Assembly (NCBI GenBank): GCA_025993015.1 | Contig: DAJPFV010000001.1 | Coordinates: 620,001-684,000, forward strand | Direction of reading: 5' to 3' | Length of the DNA: 64,000 nucleotides | From: Coriobacteriaceae bacterium | GTDB lineage: Bacteria > Actinomycetota > Coriobacteriia > Coriobacteriales > Coriobacteriaceae | In this document: one piece after another, positions 1-10,360 of the stretch | How positions within the stretch are numbered: the first letter of the stretch is position 1 | Layout: each line of letters opens with the position of its first letter | Notes under the pieces: generated by a model | Told to the model about the DNA's origin: nothing | Seen by the model: only the letters and a program-made list of their open reading frames with translations | The model's database searches: none | Program-made: the position numbers and the translations under genes

Positions 1-1331
1 AGCTCGCGGACCTCCAGCTTGCCCGAGTCCACGCCCGAGACGGTCACGCGGCCGTCCTCGCCCGTGGTGACGGTGGCCTTGCCCTCCGCATCCCACGTGC
101 CGTCGGCCGCCAGCGTGCGACCGCGGTCGTCGGCGATGCTCAGGACCGCCCCGGCAAGCGGCTTGTCGCCGTCGCTGCCGCGCTTGGTGAGCGCGAGATC
201 CCAGGTGTAGGCGCACGCATCGTCGCTCGGCGTGCGGGTGAAGCCGGCGTCGCCGGACTGGTCGGCAAAGGGAGAGCGCGGGTAGCGCAGGTAGACCTCG
301 TTGGGGTTGCCCTTCGCGATGCCGTGGTTGCATGCGCTGTTGAGCGGCGCATTGTACACGGCGACCACTCGGGCGCCCGCGGTAAAGGCGTCTACCCCGC
401 CGAGCGCGGCGATGAGGTCGCCGGTGCGCACGGTGAAGGTCTTGCCGTCCGCCGCTACCTTGGTGGCGCACTGGGCCGTGATGTCGGTCCAGCCCTTCGC
501 AGGCTCAGTGCCGACGCGACCGTCCTTGCCGGTCTGGACCGCGTCAAAGCCGCCGTCCGCGCCCGCCGCCACGTACACGCGCATGCTCACGGCCACCTTG
601 GAGGGGTCGAGCCCCGCGCTCATGGTGTCGACGAACTGCACCGTATAGGTGTCGTAGGCGGTGAGCCCGGCCGGGACCGTGGCAGAGAGGCGCCAGTACA
701 GGTCGTCGGCAACCGTGGCGTCGGCGGCCTTCTGCCAGGCGGCGGTGCCGTCCTCCAGCACGTGCTTGGACACCTTGGGGGTCGCCGCCTTGGGCTTGAC
801 GGTGACGGCGCTGCCGCCGACCAGGGCCATGATCGGCGCGGTGCCGGCCTCGCCCTGGGCGATGGCGTCGTCGTCGGCGACGATGAGCCAGTAGCCGCAG
901 GGTAGCTCGGCCGCTGTGCCCGCGTTAAGGGCCACGGACACGGCACCAGAGCTCTGGAGGGAACGAGCGAGCTGTGCGCTCAGCGCGCTCGTAAGGTGGG
1001 AATCGGTGTTGAGCCACTCGGCAGCTTCCTGCGCGGTGGCCTGGGAATTGGGCATGCCGGCGCTGTGCAGCACAGGCAGCGCGGCGTCGCGCGCGGTGCC
1101 GCTTGCCCAGACGAGGTCGGTGGCGATCTTGGCGTCGCTGTCGCCGTCGACGACGTTGGCGCTAAAGATCTGGTAGGCGTCGTAGCTGCGCGCCACGGTG
1201 CCGCTCACCGTGATGGAACCGGTCGAGGTCGGCGCGGCCTGCGCGGAAGCGGGGAACACAACCGCGCAGGTGCCGATCACGAGGGCAAGCAGCGCAAACA
1301 AGATCGGGAAGGAGCAAACTTTCTTATTCAC
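1..1331 (-). CDS. LPXTG-type backbone pilin, 3' end beyond window
   Basis: The GTG start at 1331 follows GGGAGGT and overlaps the end of the upstream surface-protein frame by 8 bases (GTGAATAA), so the two are co-translated. The frame stays open to the window edge (443 codons). It has a signal peptide (MNKKVCSF then a hydrophobic stretch ending SAQA), a segment like the fimbrial isopeptide-forming D2 domain, and near the edge a Cna-B/SpaA-type strand pattern (EDGRVTVSGVDSGKLEVREL). This fits a sortase-assembled pilus shaft protein. The C-terminal sorting signal and any sortase gene would lie to the left of the window. The family assignment rests on domain pattern only. Confidence 0.8.
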   Translation of the reverse strand, partial: MNKKVCSFPILFALLALVIGTCAVVFPASAQAAPTSTGSITVSGTVARSYDAYQIFSANVVDGDSDAKIATDLVWASGTARDAALPVLHSAGMPNSQATAQEAAEWLNTDSHLTSALSAQLARSLQSSGAVSVALNAGTAAELPCGYWLIVADDDAIAQGEAGTAPIMALVGGSAVTVKPKAATPKVSKHVLEDGTAAWQKAADATVADDLYWRLSATVPAGLTAYDTYTVQFVDTMSAGLDPSKVAVSMRVYVAAGADGGFDAVQTGKDGRVGTEPAKGWTDITAQCATKVAADGKTFTVRTGDLIAALGGVDAFTAGARVVAVYNAPLNSACNHGIAKGNPNEVYLRYPRSPFADQSGDAGFTRTPSDDACAYTWDLALTKRGSDGDKPLAGAVLSIADDRGRTLAADGTWDAEGKATVTTGEDGRVTVSGVDSGKLEVRE

Positions 1332-4300
1332 GACGCTTACCTCCCTTCGCATTCGCCTTGCGACGAATGTGCATCCAGGCCGCAGCAGCGCAAAGCACCG
1401 CCGCGCCGGCAAGGTACGTCAGAGTGACGCCCGACATACCAGAAAGGGGCAAAGAGGTGGAGTAGGTGTTGGTGAAGACCGGAACGCTCTGTTCCTTGCC
1501 AGTGGCCTCGTCCTTAGCTGGAACGTAGGTGACCGGCTTTTGCTCTTTCTCGGGGATATCCTTGCCATCGGCATTGACGATCTTGGTGTAGGTCACATCG
1601 CACTTGATCGTCTTATCAGACTGATCAGTTGCCGTGACCGTGATCTTGTAGACCGACTTGTCGTATTTGTAGTTCGTGAACGGTGTGGTCAGCTGCTGTT
1701 CGCGAACGTAATAGGTGAAGGTCTTAGAAGCGCCACGACCAGTAGGGTCCTCGCCCTTGTTGAGGTCATTAAGTTTGTACGTGATTTTATCGACAAAACT
1801 CAGAGTCTGGGGGTATTGGTACCGTCGGCCGTTGTCTTCACCGTCTTGGCGTCTTCAAACTTCTCGTTATCCGCAAACTCGAGCGTAAACTCCTTCATCT
1901 CGCCACCCTTAACGACCTTAGTCGCCTTAGGAGTCCAGGAGCCGTCGGAAGTGTACAGAGTGTACGTGTTGTTGAAAGTCTTTGAACCATCGGAGTTGGC
2001 AATCGAATAATAGCCGTCAGCATCTGCTGGCACAGTGCTCGACAAGGCAGTTGAAGCCCCAAGATTCTTAACATTCACACTTTTAATCGTGTAGTTATGG
2101 ACCTTAAGGTCTTTAGTCGCATTCGGATCGTTCTGCGTCGGAACAGACATGAGCACGGTCGTGTGGTCCTCGACTGTCACCTTAATCTCATATACAGCAT
2201 GATCGTAGTCGACATCAGGATCCTTGCCCGCATCTTCGACCAAGTAGTACGTAATTTCGCCAGTGCCACTCGCTAAGAACTGTTCGCCAAGGTCAAAGGT
2301 GATGTTACCGTCAGCGCTATTCTTGGCAGACCCAACAAAGGTGCAGTCACCATTGTTGAATGTCTTGTTATTCCAATAAGGCGCTGTCGCGCTGTCTGAA
2401 TCTTTACGGTAAACCGCAAAGGAGAACTCCCCCTCTTTGAGAGCACGGCCGGACAGGGCTTTGGTCGCTTTCAGCTTAAGACTCGGATAGACATACGTAT
2501 CAGCAGGCTGGCCTAAGTACAGGTCGCCATTCGACATGATGCCGCCACCATGGTCCCAGGAATAGTTGCCCGTGATGAAAGTTGTCGCTTCATTCTGCGC
2601 TTGATTCCGCGCATTAATCGCCGCCTCATCCTCGGCCATAACACCCGAGGTCAGGCCGATGCTATTTTTTACCCCAACAGCACCGTTGGCGGGGATGTTG
2701 ATAGCTTTTTCAAGTTCGATGCTTCCCGAGTACCGGGCGTCTCCACCACCAAGCATCTCACCAGTCACAACTGCGATCGGCGTATTGTGATCATGCGCTG
2801 CGAGGAAGAAATCGGCATGGCCGTTGTTACGAAAAACGTCTTTCAAATAGGCGGCTTTGTCTTGATCCTTACCGTCGTTGCCGGCAGAAAGATGGGGCGC
2901 ATTGTCATTGCCGGAATTGTTCGCTTTGTCGTAAGCAGGTTTAGGATAATCTTCGCCATGATCATCAGCACCGGCAGACTTATTGCCAAAGATTGCCGTG
3001 CCTTCAGTGTTCGTTACCAAGGTCTTACCCGATGGGCAGACCGCAACGCCGCCACCATAGCCGCCAGCGGTATTGCTGCTTATATACGAGTTGTATACAA
3101 ACAGTCTGCCTGCGTTAGTCGCGTCTTTCGAATCACCCTGAACAAAGATGCCGCCGCCACCCCAGTCAAAGCGAGACATGCAGTGATTGTTTGTGATGTA
3201 GACTGTACTTTTTTTAGTGCCGTTACTATCTTTAGGGCCGTTAATCATCGCGTCAACCCTCTGGCCCACTCGGATGCCGGCACCTTCAGATCGATAGCTC
3301 ACGTTAGAGGCAATATTTCCTCCTTTAATGTCGAGCCATGCCCTACTATCTTGTTGAAAAATATTGGTAACGTAAACGCCGCCGCCAGCTTCCTCGGAAT
3401 AGTTGCCAGTAATCTGGCCACCGAAAATGGTGACATGGACGCCCTTAATGGCAGCAAGTCCGCCGCCGCCATGACAACCATCGCCATCTTTATAGCAGAA
3501 GTTAGCATAGCGATTGTTCGTAATGTAACCGTCGGAAACAGTAACGCTGCCGCCATTTTCGGCCATGATGCCGCCACCATATCCGTTACTGTTAGTGCTA
3601 TTACCGGAGATTACGCCGCCGGTCACCTTGACTGCAGATCTATTGGCATATACACCGCCGCCACTAGGAGCGCAGTTGCCAGCAATTACGCCGTTAGAAA
3701 TGCTAAGAGTCGAATTATTATTGACAGATATTCCTGCACCGGCACCACTCCACCGACAATAACCTCCACAAACGTAACCACCGTTCATATTGACGGTCGA
3801 CTCATTCTCCGCGTACACCAGGTTTCGGACATGGCAGTCTTTCTCTTGTGTGAGCACGCCGTTCTCAAGACTGAAATGACCACCATTGATGTTGATGAGC
3901 TTCAGGTTTTCATTGCCACCGCATGCCACGATGGCGCCTTTAATATCGACGCTATGTTTGTAAAGCGTCTCGGTTGTCTTGGTTGTGTCTGTTGCACTCG
4001 GGGACGATTGGGTCACATAGTAGGTAAGGTTAGACGGAATGCCATTGTCGTAAGACAACACTGCTTCTTTACCATAATTGTCGCGATCTAAAGTCTGATC
4101 CTGATCATTTAGCTGCTTGACCTTGTCGACACTTTCACTCGCTTTCTCAGGATCAGTATCCTTAATTGTAAGTGTCGTGCCACCGGTGATATTGAACAAA
4201 GACTGATCTTGACTCGCATGCTTAATCTTGCAGCCGTTTAGATCCAGCGTGATATTGCTGCCGTTGTTGAGCGTGATCGTCTCGCTGGTCCCGACATCAT

Positions 4301-4766
4301 TCATAAGCTTGAAGCTAGCAACACCGCTTGCATTCGCCAGTTTTTTCAACTCGTCAGCTGTTCGTATTTCAGTGGATGCCGTTTTAGTCTGCCCGCCTTC
4401 CGCAGCCAGCATTACGGCATTGCCATCCGACAACTCGCCATCTTCGGCCTGCAGCTTACCTTCAAGCTGACCTTGCTCAACACCATTTGAAGGGTCGGCT
4501 TCGCCACCCTCAGCGTCGTCACTATTCTGGTTTTCGGTATCCCCGTTGTTGGTGTTTTCTACATCAGTAGACTCAGTTGAGGAACCACCCGCCGTCACAG
4601 TTTCTTCGGTAGAACCCGCCTGGGCATCGTTGGCAATGGCCTGCGAGATCGGAGGCATGACGAGCGACAGTACCAGGCTCAACACGGAGGCTCCGCACAA
4701 AACGCCTGCCAGTACACGGCGCGTCGCTTTTTTACTCTGCTTAGTTTTTTCTGAATTCGCTTTCAT
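1324..4766 (-). CDS. Beta-helix surface adhesin with pilin isopeptide domains, frameshifted
   Basis: The ATG at 4766 follows GGGGAGGAG. The first 988 codons encode a signal peptide (about residues 1-45), an acidic low-complexity linker (48-100), a long right-handed beta-helix region with repeated GG(G/V)-rich rungs (about 130-770), and a Spy0128-like pilin isopeptide domain starting near VYPSLKLKATKAL. The frame stops at 1800-1802. After a one-base shift at the run of five C residues (1809-1813, minus strand) it reads on as QTLSFVDKITYKL, completing a second pilin domain, an LPLSG sorting motif, a membrane segment and an RRK tail, with a stop at 1324. Restored length is about 1,146 residues. 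As read here the product would be secreted but not anchored. An indel, phase variation, -1 ribosomal slippage or a base-call error could all explain this. Confidence 0.75.
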
Positions 4767-5225
4767 CGATGTCTCCTCCCCAAGAGACCGCGATCTTGCT
4801 CTTTCACTATCAAACGTATCTGCGCAACCTTTAATTGCGCACGCTTAGTAATCCAAATTGTAACGATTGTTTGAGCATCTAAGCAAAAATACCGATAGTT
4901 TTGTAGCGAATTATCAATTCTCTTGACATTTGCTCGGATTAACCTTCGTTTATTCGCTATGAAATATCTATTTCTACTGGTAATTAAGCCAGTTATCAGT
5001 TTTTTAATAGCATTTTATTTATTTGCACAACATTTTGCTCAAGAGAAAACATCCTGTGAACGGTTGAAAATCGACCGTGAGCGGTAGGTCATTAACCGGG
5101 AGGAATAGACTACCAAATTGATGGGAATATCTTTAGCTCATCGGTGGTTAGAAGCGTAATGTTCGGACAACGTTATTTGGTTTTTCGCGCAGATTTTAGG
5201 CATCAATTCGCCCAAATCGCCTGAG
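4767..5225. other. AT-rich intergenic region upstream of the surface protein
   Basis: About 460 bases without a credible gene. The 4840-5050 stretch is markedly AT-rich compared with its surroundings and presumably carries the promoter of the pilus locus, read to the left. No convincing -35/-10 pair, RNA gene or repeat could be fixed here. Confidence 0.4.
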
Positions 5226-5260
5226 ACCACCGCAAAGGAGCCTGTCCCCTTTGCGGTGGT
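5226..5260 (-). repeat. Hairpin repeat, GGACAGG-loop family
   Basis: Perfect 13-base arms (ACCACCGCAAAGG and its complement) flank the loop agcctgtcc. The element starts 12 bases past the stop of the HAD gene at 5273. Related copies lie at 6188, 7774 and 22221, all reading GGGGACAGGCACC or close to it along the minus strand. Confidence 0.75.
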
Positions 5261-5272
5261 TCTCCCCCGGCG

Positions 5273-6094
5273 CTACAGCAGATGCTCCTCGATAAAGATC
5301 GCGATGCCGTCTTTGTCGTTGCTCGCGGTCACAAAGTCGGCGGCGGCACGGGTGGCGTCGCTGCCGTTTGCCATGGCCACGCCCACGCCGGCGTCAGCCA
5401 CCATGCAGGTATCGTTGTCCGCATCGCCAAACACGCAGATGTCCTGGAGCTCCATGTCGTTGAGCTCCGCCACGCGCACAAGGCCGCGCGTCTTGGACAC
5501 GCGCGGATCCATGAACTCGTAGAGCCGCTGCGTGGTTTGCAGAGCCGCCGCCTTGACGGTGTCGTCGGCAAACGTCGACGCCCGCTCAATCACCTGCGGC
5601 ATCACCTCGGGCGCCATGGTAAACATCACCTTGGGCTGCGGCTCGCGCAAGAACTCGGCAAAATCGACCACCTGGTAGGGCACGCCGTCGACGCGCGACA
5701 GGTGCTCGACGCACGCGTTGCTCTCGGGCACGTAGAACACGCCGTCTCGGGGGCAGACGGGCGTTGCCGGAAGGTCCGCCATGTGTTTGCAGATGCGCGC
5801 GATGGTCTCGCCCGGCAGCGGATAGCTCAGCTCGTTGATGTCGTGCGCGCGGTCGATGACCTCGGCACCACCGCAGCCCACCATCACGTCCACCAGGCCT
5901 TCGATGCCCCAGAGCTCGTACATGGCCTCGGTCGCGTGGGCGTCGCGCCCGGTGCACAGGCCAAAGAGCACGCCGCGCTCGCGCAGGGCGCGGATCGCCG
6001 CCACGGTGCGCGGGGACACCGTGTGCCGGCTCGTGAGCAGCGTGCCGTCGATATCGCAGAACACGGCTTTAATGTGGCTGAAGGAGGTGTCCAT
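5273..6094 (-). CDS. Cof-type HAD-superfamily phosphatase
   Basis: A 273-residue protein starting at the ATG at 6094, preceded by AGAAAGG; a longer upstream frame has no good ribosome site. HAD motif I is at residues 11-15 (DIDGT). Motif IV is near the C-terminus (FGDADNDTCM, then AMANGSD), and a C2-type cap lies between them. This is the layout of Cof/YbiV phosphatases, soluble enzymes that hydrolyse sugar phosphates or related phosphoesters. The substrate cannot be told from sequence. It lies downstream of the MFS gene on the same strand but is separated from it by two hairpin repeats. Confidence 0.85.
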   Translation of the reverse strand: MDTSFSHIKAVFCDIDGTLLTSRHTVSPRTVAAIRALRERGVLFGLCTGRDAHATEAMYELWGIEGLVDVMVGCGGAEVIDRAHDINELSYPLPGETIARICKHMADLPATPVCPRDGVFYVPESNACVEHLSRVDGVPYQVVDFAEFLREPQPKVMFTMAPEVMPQVIERASTFADDTVKAAALQTTQRLYEFMDPRVSKTRGLVRVAELNDMELQDICVFGDADNDTCMVADAGVGVAMANGSDATRAAADFVTASNDKDGIAIFIEEHLL

Positions 6095-6187
6095 GGGGGC
6101 CTTTCTGGGTTGTGCGGCGATGTGGGGTGTGGTCGGAAGTGGTGTACATGGTATACCAAGGCGCGCACGGGGCGCCTTGGTGCAAAA

Positions 6188-6221
6188 CCACCACAAAGGT
6201 GCCCGTTCCCCCTTGTGGTGG
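6188..6221 (-). repeat. Hairpin repeat, GGACAGG-loop family (degenerate)
   Basis: Arms CCACCACAAAGG and CCTTGTGGTGG differ by one unpaired A. The loop is tgcccgttccc, a variant of tgcctgtcccc seen in the other copies. It sits between the stop of the MFS gene and the start of the HAD gene. Confidence 0.6.
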
Positions 6222-6253
6222 CCGAACCCGAAGGGCGGCCTGGCCCGGGGCGC

Positions 6254-6318
6254 AAACCATCACAACATTCGACGCTTTTCGGCAAAATCGCGATTTTCAT
6301 CGAATGTTGTGATGGTTT
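6254..6318 (-). repeat. Hairpin repeat, CATCACAACATTCGA family
   Basis: 19-base arms (AAACCATCACAACATTCGA and complement) flank a loop with GCTTTTC. The element abuts the stop codon of the MFS gene at 6319 and could act as its 3' terminator. A second copy lies at 10361-10427. Confidence 0.75.
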
Positions 6319-7599
6319 TTACTGCCTTGCGGCACGATCAAAATGCCGGCGGCCAAACAGCAGCAGCGCCACGGGAACCGCCGTCACGACCGCGCCCGCT
6401 CCGATGAGCGTCTGTTGCATGCCAAATGTCGCCGCCAGCCACGGGGCAATCGCCAGCGGCGCCACGCCGGCAAACATATTGCCAAAGCCCATGACCGAGT
6501 TGACGCGACCGAGCCGCTCGAGCGGCGCCGTCGTTTGCACGATCGTGTTGTGGAGCGGGTTGACGATGCCCCAAGCTATGCCCAGGGCAATCTGGCCGAC
6601 GAGGGCCACGCCCACGTACGGTGTCCCCACATAGAGCAAACTTCCCAGGCCCACGGACATAAGCGCCACAAGCAGCGTTTTAAGGTTGACCAGGTGCGGC
6701 GGCAAGCGGAGCGCGACCACGGCGCCCAGCACCGCGCCCACACCGCTGGCCGACGAGAGCCAGCCCATCCACTCGACACCGACATGCAGAATATCACGGT
6801 AGAAGAACGACTCCAGCGGATCGAAGGCGCCGTAGCCAAAGTTCGAGAGGAAGATGATGCAGAAAAGTAGCGCGAGAACGTTGTTGGTAAAGACTGTCTT
6901 GATGCTGGTCGCGAAGGTTGCGCGGGTGGATGTGCTGGGGTTGGAGCTTTGTCCCGCACGCTCCCCTTCCTCTGCCGAATCGGCATCCGCATCTCCGGCG
7001 ACATGGCTGGTCTGCGGCCTAAAGCCCCAACCGGCGACGAGCGCCTGTACGGTAAAGATCATCATGAGCACGAACACCGCGCGTGACGATGCAGCCGCCG
7101 CGACAAAGCCGCCCAGTGTAGGGCCGACGATAATGCTCACGTTGGAGAACATGGTGATAGCGGAGTTGATGTCTTTAAGCTCGACGGGGTCGTCGGTGAG
7201 GTAGGCTGGATAGGATGTGGCGATGGGCTGGGCGAACCCCATCACAAAGCCCAGGAGCACCGCGCCGAGCAGGACGATGCCGGTCGCGCTGCCAAAGGCA
7301 ATAATCGCCACGCCGGTTGTCAGCGTGCCCACGATGCTCAGCAAGAAATGGTGGCGCGGGCCCCAGGCGTCGAGCGCCGCGCCACCCGCAAAGGATCCCA
7401 GGATTACAAAAACATTCATAAACAGAACGGCCAACGATGTCGCCACGACCGAGGCATCGTCCGCATAGGTGAGCGTTCCGATAACGCCGATAAAGTAGCT
7501 AGTTTGAAAACCGGTGTAGATGAGAAAGCGCATCGCCACCAGGCGCTTGGCCTGCACGGACAGCGATGATTGAGGCTTTGAGAAAAGGGAGGCGAACAT
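6319..7599 (-). CDS. MFS transporter (probable exporter)
   Basis: A 426-residue integral membrane protein of the major facilitator superfamily. The ATG at 7599 follows AAGGAG at seven bases; upstream in-frame codons lack a ribosome site. About twelve hydrophobic segments are visible, split by a hydrophilic central loop (residues about 195-225, DADADSAEEGERAGQ). The length and long central loop fit drug or metabolite efflux proteins of the MFS_1/MFS_3 type. The substrate is unknown. There is no linked regulator; the gene stands alone between hairpin repeats. Confidence 0.85.
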   Translation of the reverse strand: MFASLFSKPQSSLSVQAKRLVAMRFLIYTGFQTSYFIGVIGTLTYADDASVVATSLAVLFMNVFVILGSFAGGAALDAWGPRHHFLLSIVGTLTTGVAIIAFGSATGIVLLGAVLLGFVMGFAQPIATSYPAYLTDDPVELKDINSAITMFSNVSIIVGPTLGGFVAAAASSRAVFVLMMIFTVQALVAGWGFRPQTSHVAGDADADSAEEGERAGQSSNPSTSTRATFATSIKTVFTNNVLALLFCIIFLSNFGYGAFDPLESFFYRDILHVGVEWMGWLSSASGVGAVLGAVVALRLPPHLVNLKTLLVALMSVGLGSLLYVGTPYVGVALVGQIALGIAWGIVNPLHNTIVQTTAPLERLGRVNSVMGFGNMFAGVAPLAIAPWLAATFGMQQTLIGAGAVVTAVPVALLLFGRRHFDRAARQ

Positions 7600-7773
7600 G
7601 GAGACTCCTTGTTTCATACGAATGCGGACGGCGGGCATTCGCCACTGTCTGTCAAATCAATCTATCCGCATGAAACATTAAGGACGCATCAAGCCCCTTC
7701 TCTCCGTTTTTCGCCCGTCATGAACTACTTGGTAGATTGTAAGGCATGTCCCACGCATCTACCAAAGCAAAAA

Positions 7774-7806
7774 CCACCACAAAGGTGCCTGTCCCCTTTG
7801 TGGTGG
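7774..7806 (-). repeat. Hairpin repeat, GGACAGG-loop family
   Basis: Arms CCACCACAAAGG and CCTTTGTGGTGG with loop tgcctgtcc. It lies 59 bases past the stop of the moaC-mobB gene. The rest of the 7600-7864 gap shows no gene. Confidence 0.75.
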
Positions 7807-7864
7807 AAACAACGTTTGCCCAGATAAAACCTTCCAAAATAAACCTGTCCCTTTTTGGCAGGTT

Positions 7865-9169
7865 TTAGGCCAGATGGTCCTGAATCAGATCGCAGATGGC
7901 TCGGGCGTCGTTGATGTTGATGGCTCGGGTCGCAAAGCCGGCGTCGAAGGCCTGACGCGCCAGGGCCTCGTTGCAGGCAAGGGCCAGCGTACGGCCGTCA
8001 ACCAGGTCGAGCGAGCTCTTGCCGCGCAGACGGTCGACACCGGAGCGCGCGACCACGATATTGTCGAAGCCCTCGGTCTTGTAGCCCTCGATGATCACCA
8101 CGTCGACATCGTTGTAGCGCGACAGCAGCTCGCGCGCGGGCATCTCGTTCTCCTCACGTGTGTCGGCGTACTCCGCCCAGCGCGTGGCGCAGATGAGGCC
8201 CACGTGCTTGGATCCGGCCTGGTGATGGCGCCAGGTGTCCTTAGCGGGCACATCGATATCAAAGCCGTGATGCCCATGATGCTTGAGCGAACCCACGCGC
8301 AGGCCGCGGCGGGTGAGCTCGGCGATAACCTTCTCGACGAGCGTGGTCTTGCCCGAGTTTTGGTAGCCGATAAACGCGATCGCGGGGACGGCCGGTGCCG
8401 GAGCTGCGGGCGCGACGGCGACGGGTGCGCTCGCGGGCGCGGCACCGTCAGCGGCCACGGCCTCAACAGCAGCGGCCTGGCGTTTGGCACGATCCCATAT
8501 GCCCGAGCGGCCGCCCTCCTTGTGCAGCAGGCGAACGTCGACGATCTCCATGCCACGATCGACGGCCTTGCACATGTCATAGATCGTTAAGCACGCGGCA
8601 CTCGCGCCGGTCAGGGCCTCCATCTCGATACCCGTCTTGCCCGTCACGCCGGCAGTAACCAGCACGTGAAAGCCAACCTGCCCGTCCGCGCGCGCCGGCG
8701 CCCAGCCCTCGGGCACGTCCTCGACAGGCGTCCCCGCCGCAGCGATGGGCGCAAGGTCGCACTTGCTCTTGGTAATGAGCAACGGATGGCACATGGGGAT
8801 GATGTCGCTCGTGCGCTTGATGGCCATGATGCCCGCCACGCGCGCGCAGGCAAGCACATCGCCCTTTTTGGCGCGGTCCTGCAGCACCATGGCCTGCGTC
8901 TCGGGGTGCATGAGGATGGTGCCCTCGGCGATGGCAATGCGATGGGTCTCGGCCTTGTCGGACACGTCAACCATGCGCACCTCGCCCTTGGCGTCCACGT
9001 GCGTCAGCTCGTCGCGGCGGGCGTCACGGGCGGGCTCAGCGGCAGCGCTGGCAGTCGGCTGTGCGGACGCGTCGGCGTTGCCGGCATTCGCCGCAGCCGC
9101 GGCTTTGTGGGCAGACATCGCGGCCCTGCGAGCGGCCTTGGTGGCATCGGCGTACCTGCTCTTGGCCAT
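7865..9169 (-). CDS. moaC-mobB: Molybdenum cofactor biosynthesis MoaC-MobB fusion
   Basis: The ATG at 9169 follows GGAGG (nine bases) and lies 4 bases past the moaA stop. After an Ala-rich leader of about 55 residues comes a complete MoaC domain (about 56-225; PMCHPL, EMEALTGAS, KEGGRSGIW), which forms cyclic pyranopterin monophosphate from the MoaA product. An Ala/Pro linker leads to a MobB domain (about 255-434) with the P-loop GYQNSGKTT and the SLKHHGHH motif; MobB binds GTP during dinucleotide cofactor formation. The two are normally separate proteins. The linker composition and continuous frame indicate a genuine fusion. Confidence 0.9.
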   Translation of the reverse strand: MAKSRYADATKAARRAAMSAHKAAAAANAGNADASAQPTASAAAEPARDARRDELTHVDAKGEVRMVDVSDKAETHRIAIAEGTILMHPETQAMVLQDRAKKGDVLACARVAGIMAIKRTSDIIPMCHPLLITKSKCDLAPIAAAGTPVEDVPEGWAPARADGQVGFHVLVTAGVTGKTGIEMEALTGASAACLTIYDMCKAVDRGMEIVDVRLLHKEGGRSGIWDRAKRQAAAVEAVAADGAAPASAPVAVAPAAPAPAVPAIAFIGYQNSGKTTLVEKVIAELTRRGLRVGSLKHHGHHGFDIDVPAKDTWRHHQAGSKHVGLICATRWAEYADTREENEMPARELLSRYNDVDVVIIEGYKTEGFDNIVVARSGVDRLRGKSSLDLVDGRTLALACNEALARQAFDAGFATRAININDARAICDLIQDHLA

Positions 9170-9173
9170 ATGA

Positions 9174-10229
9174 TCATCCTCCGATTTGGGACATAAATCG
9201 TTGCGTGCCCTCAATTATCGCGTGTTCCTGCGGTTTGTGGGCCACAGCATCGCGCCAAATCGAAAGTACCTGCATATCATCACCACGGCGCAGCGCCTCA
9301 CGCACCGAATACTCGGCATCGCTGAATAGGCACGGACGCACGTTGCCATCGGCCGTCAGGCGCAGACGGTTGCAGTTCGCGCAAAAATGGTTGGACATGG
9401 CACTGATGAAACCGACCGTTCCCGCCGCGCCCGGAAAGTGCCAATAGCGCGCAGGGCCCGCGCCGGCAGGGGCGTCGTTGATGTCGAGCGGCTCGAGCTC
9501 GCCCAGTCTCGCCGCGGCGGCCCCGGCATTGATGCGCTCCCGCAGCTCGTCGCTCGGAACGGTGTCACTCGCGTCCCACAGCTCGGGATTGAGCGCGGGC
9601 GCATGCGGGTCCACAGTGCAATGCGAGCTCGTGTGCTCGTCGCCGATGGGCATGTATTCGATAAAGCGCAGGTGGATGGGGCGGTCGAGCGTGAGCCTCG
9701 CGAGGGCCGCCACATCCTGGTTGAGCCGGCGCACCACAACGCAGTTGACCTTAACGGGCTCAAAGCCCCAAGCCAGCGCTGCGTCGATGCCAGTCATGGT
9801 CTGCTCGAGTCGACCCAGGCGCGTGATCTTTCCAAAGAGCGTAGGGTCGAGCGCATCGAGCGAGATGTTGACGCGGTTAAGCCCGGCATCTTTGAGCTGC
9901 GGCGCCAGCTTGGGCAGCAGGGCGCCGTTGGTGGTGAGCGAGATGTCCTCGATCTGCGGAATCGCGCGGATGTCGCGAATGAGCGGGATGATACGGCGGC
10001 TGACCAGCGGCTCGCCGCCCGTCAGGCGTACGCGGCGAATGCCTTCCCCCGCCACCAGGCGCACAAAGCGGGCGATTTCCTCGGCACTGAGCAGCTCGTC
10101 ATGCGCGCGGGGCGCCACGCCATCGGCCGGCATGCAATAGATGCAGCGGAAATTGCACTTGTCGGTAACGGCAATGCGCAGGTAGTTGATATCGCGGCCA
10201 AAGCCGTCATGTTGCACGCGCCCGTCCAC
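9174..10229 (-). CDS. moaA: GTP 3',8-cyclase MoaA (radical SAM)
   Basis: A 351-residue cytosolic enzyme for the first step of molybdopterin synthesis. The GTG start at 10229 follows AGGGGAGGG. The radical-SAM motif CNFRCIYC lies at about residues 24-31, TGGEP near 70, and the second 4Fe-4S site CANCNRLRLTADGNVRPC near 285-302. The end MSQIGG keeps the C-terminal GG used in catalysis. moaC-mobB follows in an operon. No other moa or moe genes, and no molybdate transporter, are in the window. Confidence 0.93.
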   Translation of the reverse strand: MDGRVQHDGFGRDINYLRIAVTDKCNFRCIYCMPADGVAPRAHDELLSAEEIARFVRLVAGEGIRRVRLTGGEPLVSRRIIPLIRDIRAIPQIEDISLTTNGALLPKLAPQLKDAGLNRVNISLDALDPTLFGKITRLGRLEQTMTGIDAALAWGFEPVKVNCVVVRRLNQDVAALARLTLDRPIHLRFIEYMPIGDEHTSSHCTVDPHAPALNPELWDASDTVPSDELRERINAGAAAARLGELEPLDINDAPAGAGPARYWHFPGAAGTVGFISAMSNHFCANCNRLRLTADGNVRPCLFSDAEYSVREALRRGDDMQVLSIWRDAVAHKPQEHAIIEGTQRFMSQIGG

Positions 10230-10360
10230 GCATCCCTCCCCTCACACAGGCCATTATTCTTCAGGAAATATAGTACCGCACGGGAAGAATGGGTCGACAT
10301 ACGTACGACACGAAAGGCCTTTGCGAACAAGACCGGCCTCCCGAGCCCATCCTCAGCACG

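Noticed and set aside
2550..4091. 513-codon plus-strand frame within the surface-protein gene
   Set aside because: The minus-strand beta-helix reading has signal peptide, rungs and a ribosome site; the opposite frame has none of these.
5226..5260. GGACAGG hairpins as ordinary rho-independent terminators
   Set aside because: Stems are strong but no U-run follows most of them. Copies share loop sequence, which ordinary terminators do not, so they are listed as repeats that may also affect termination.
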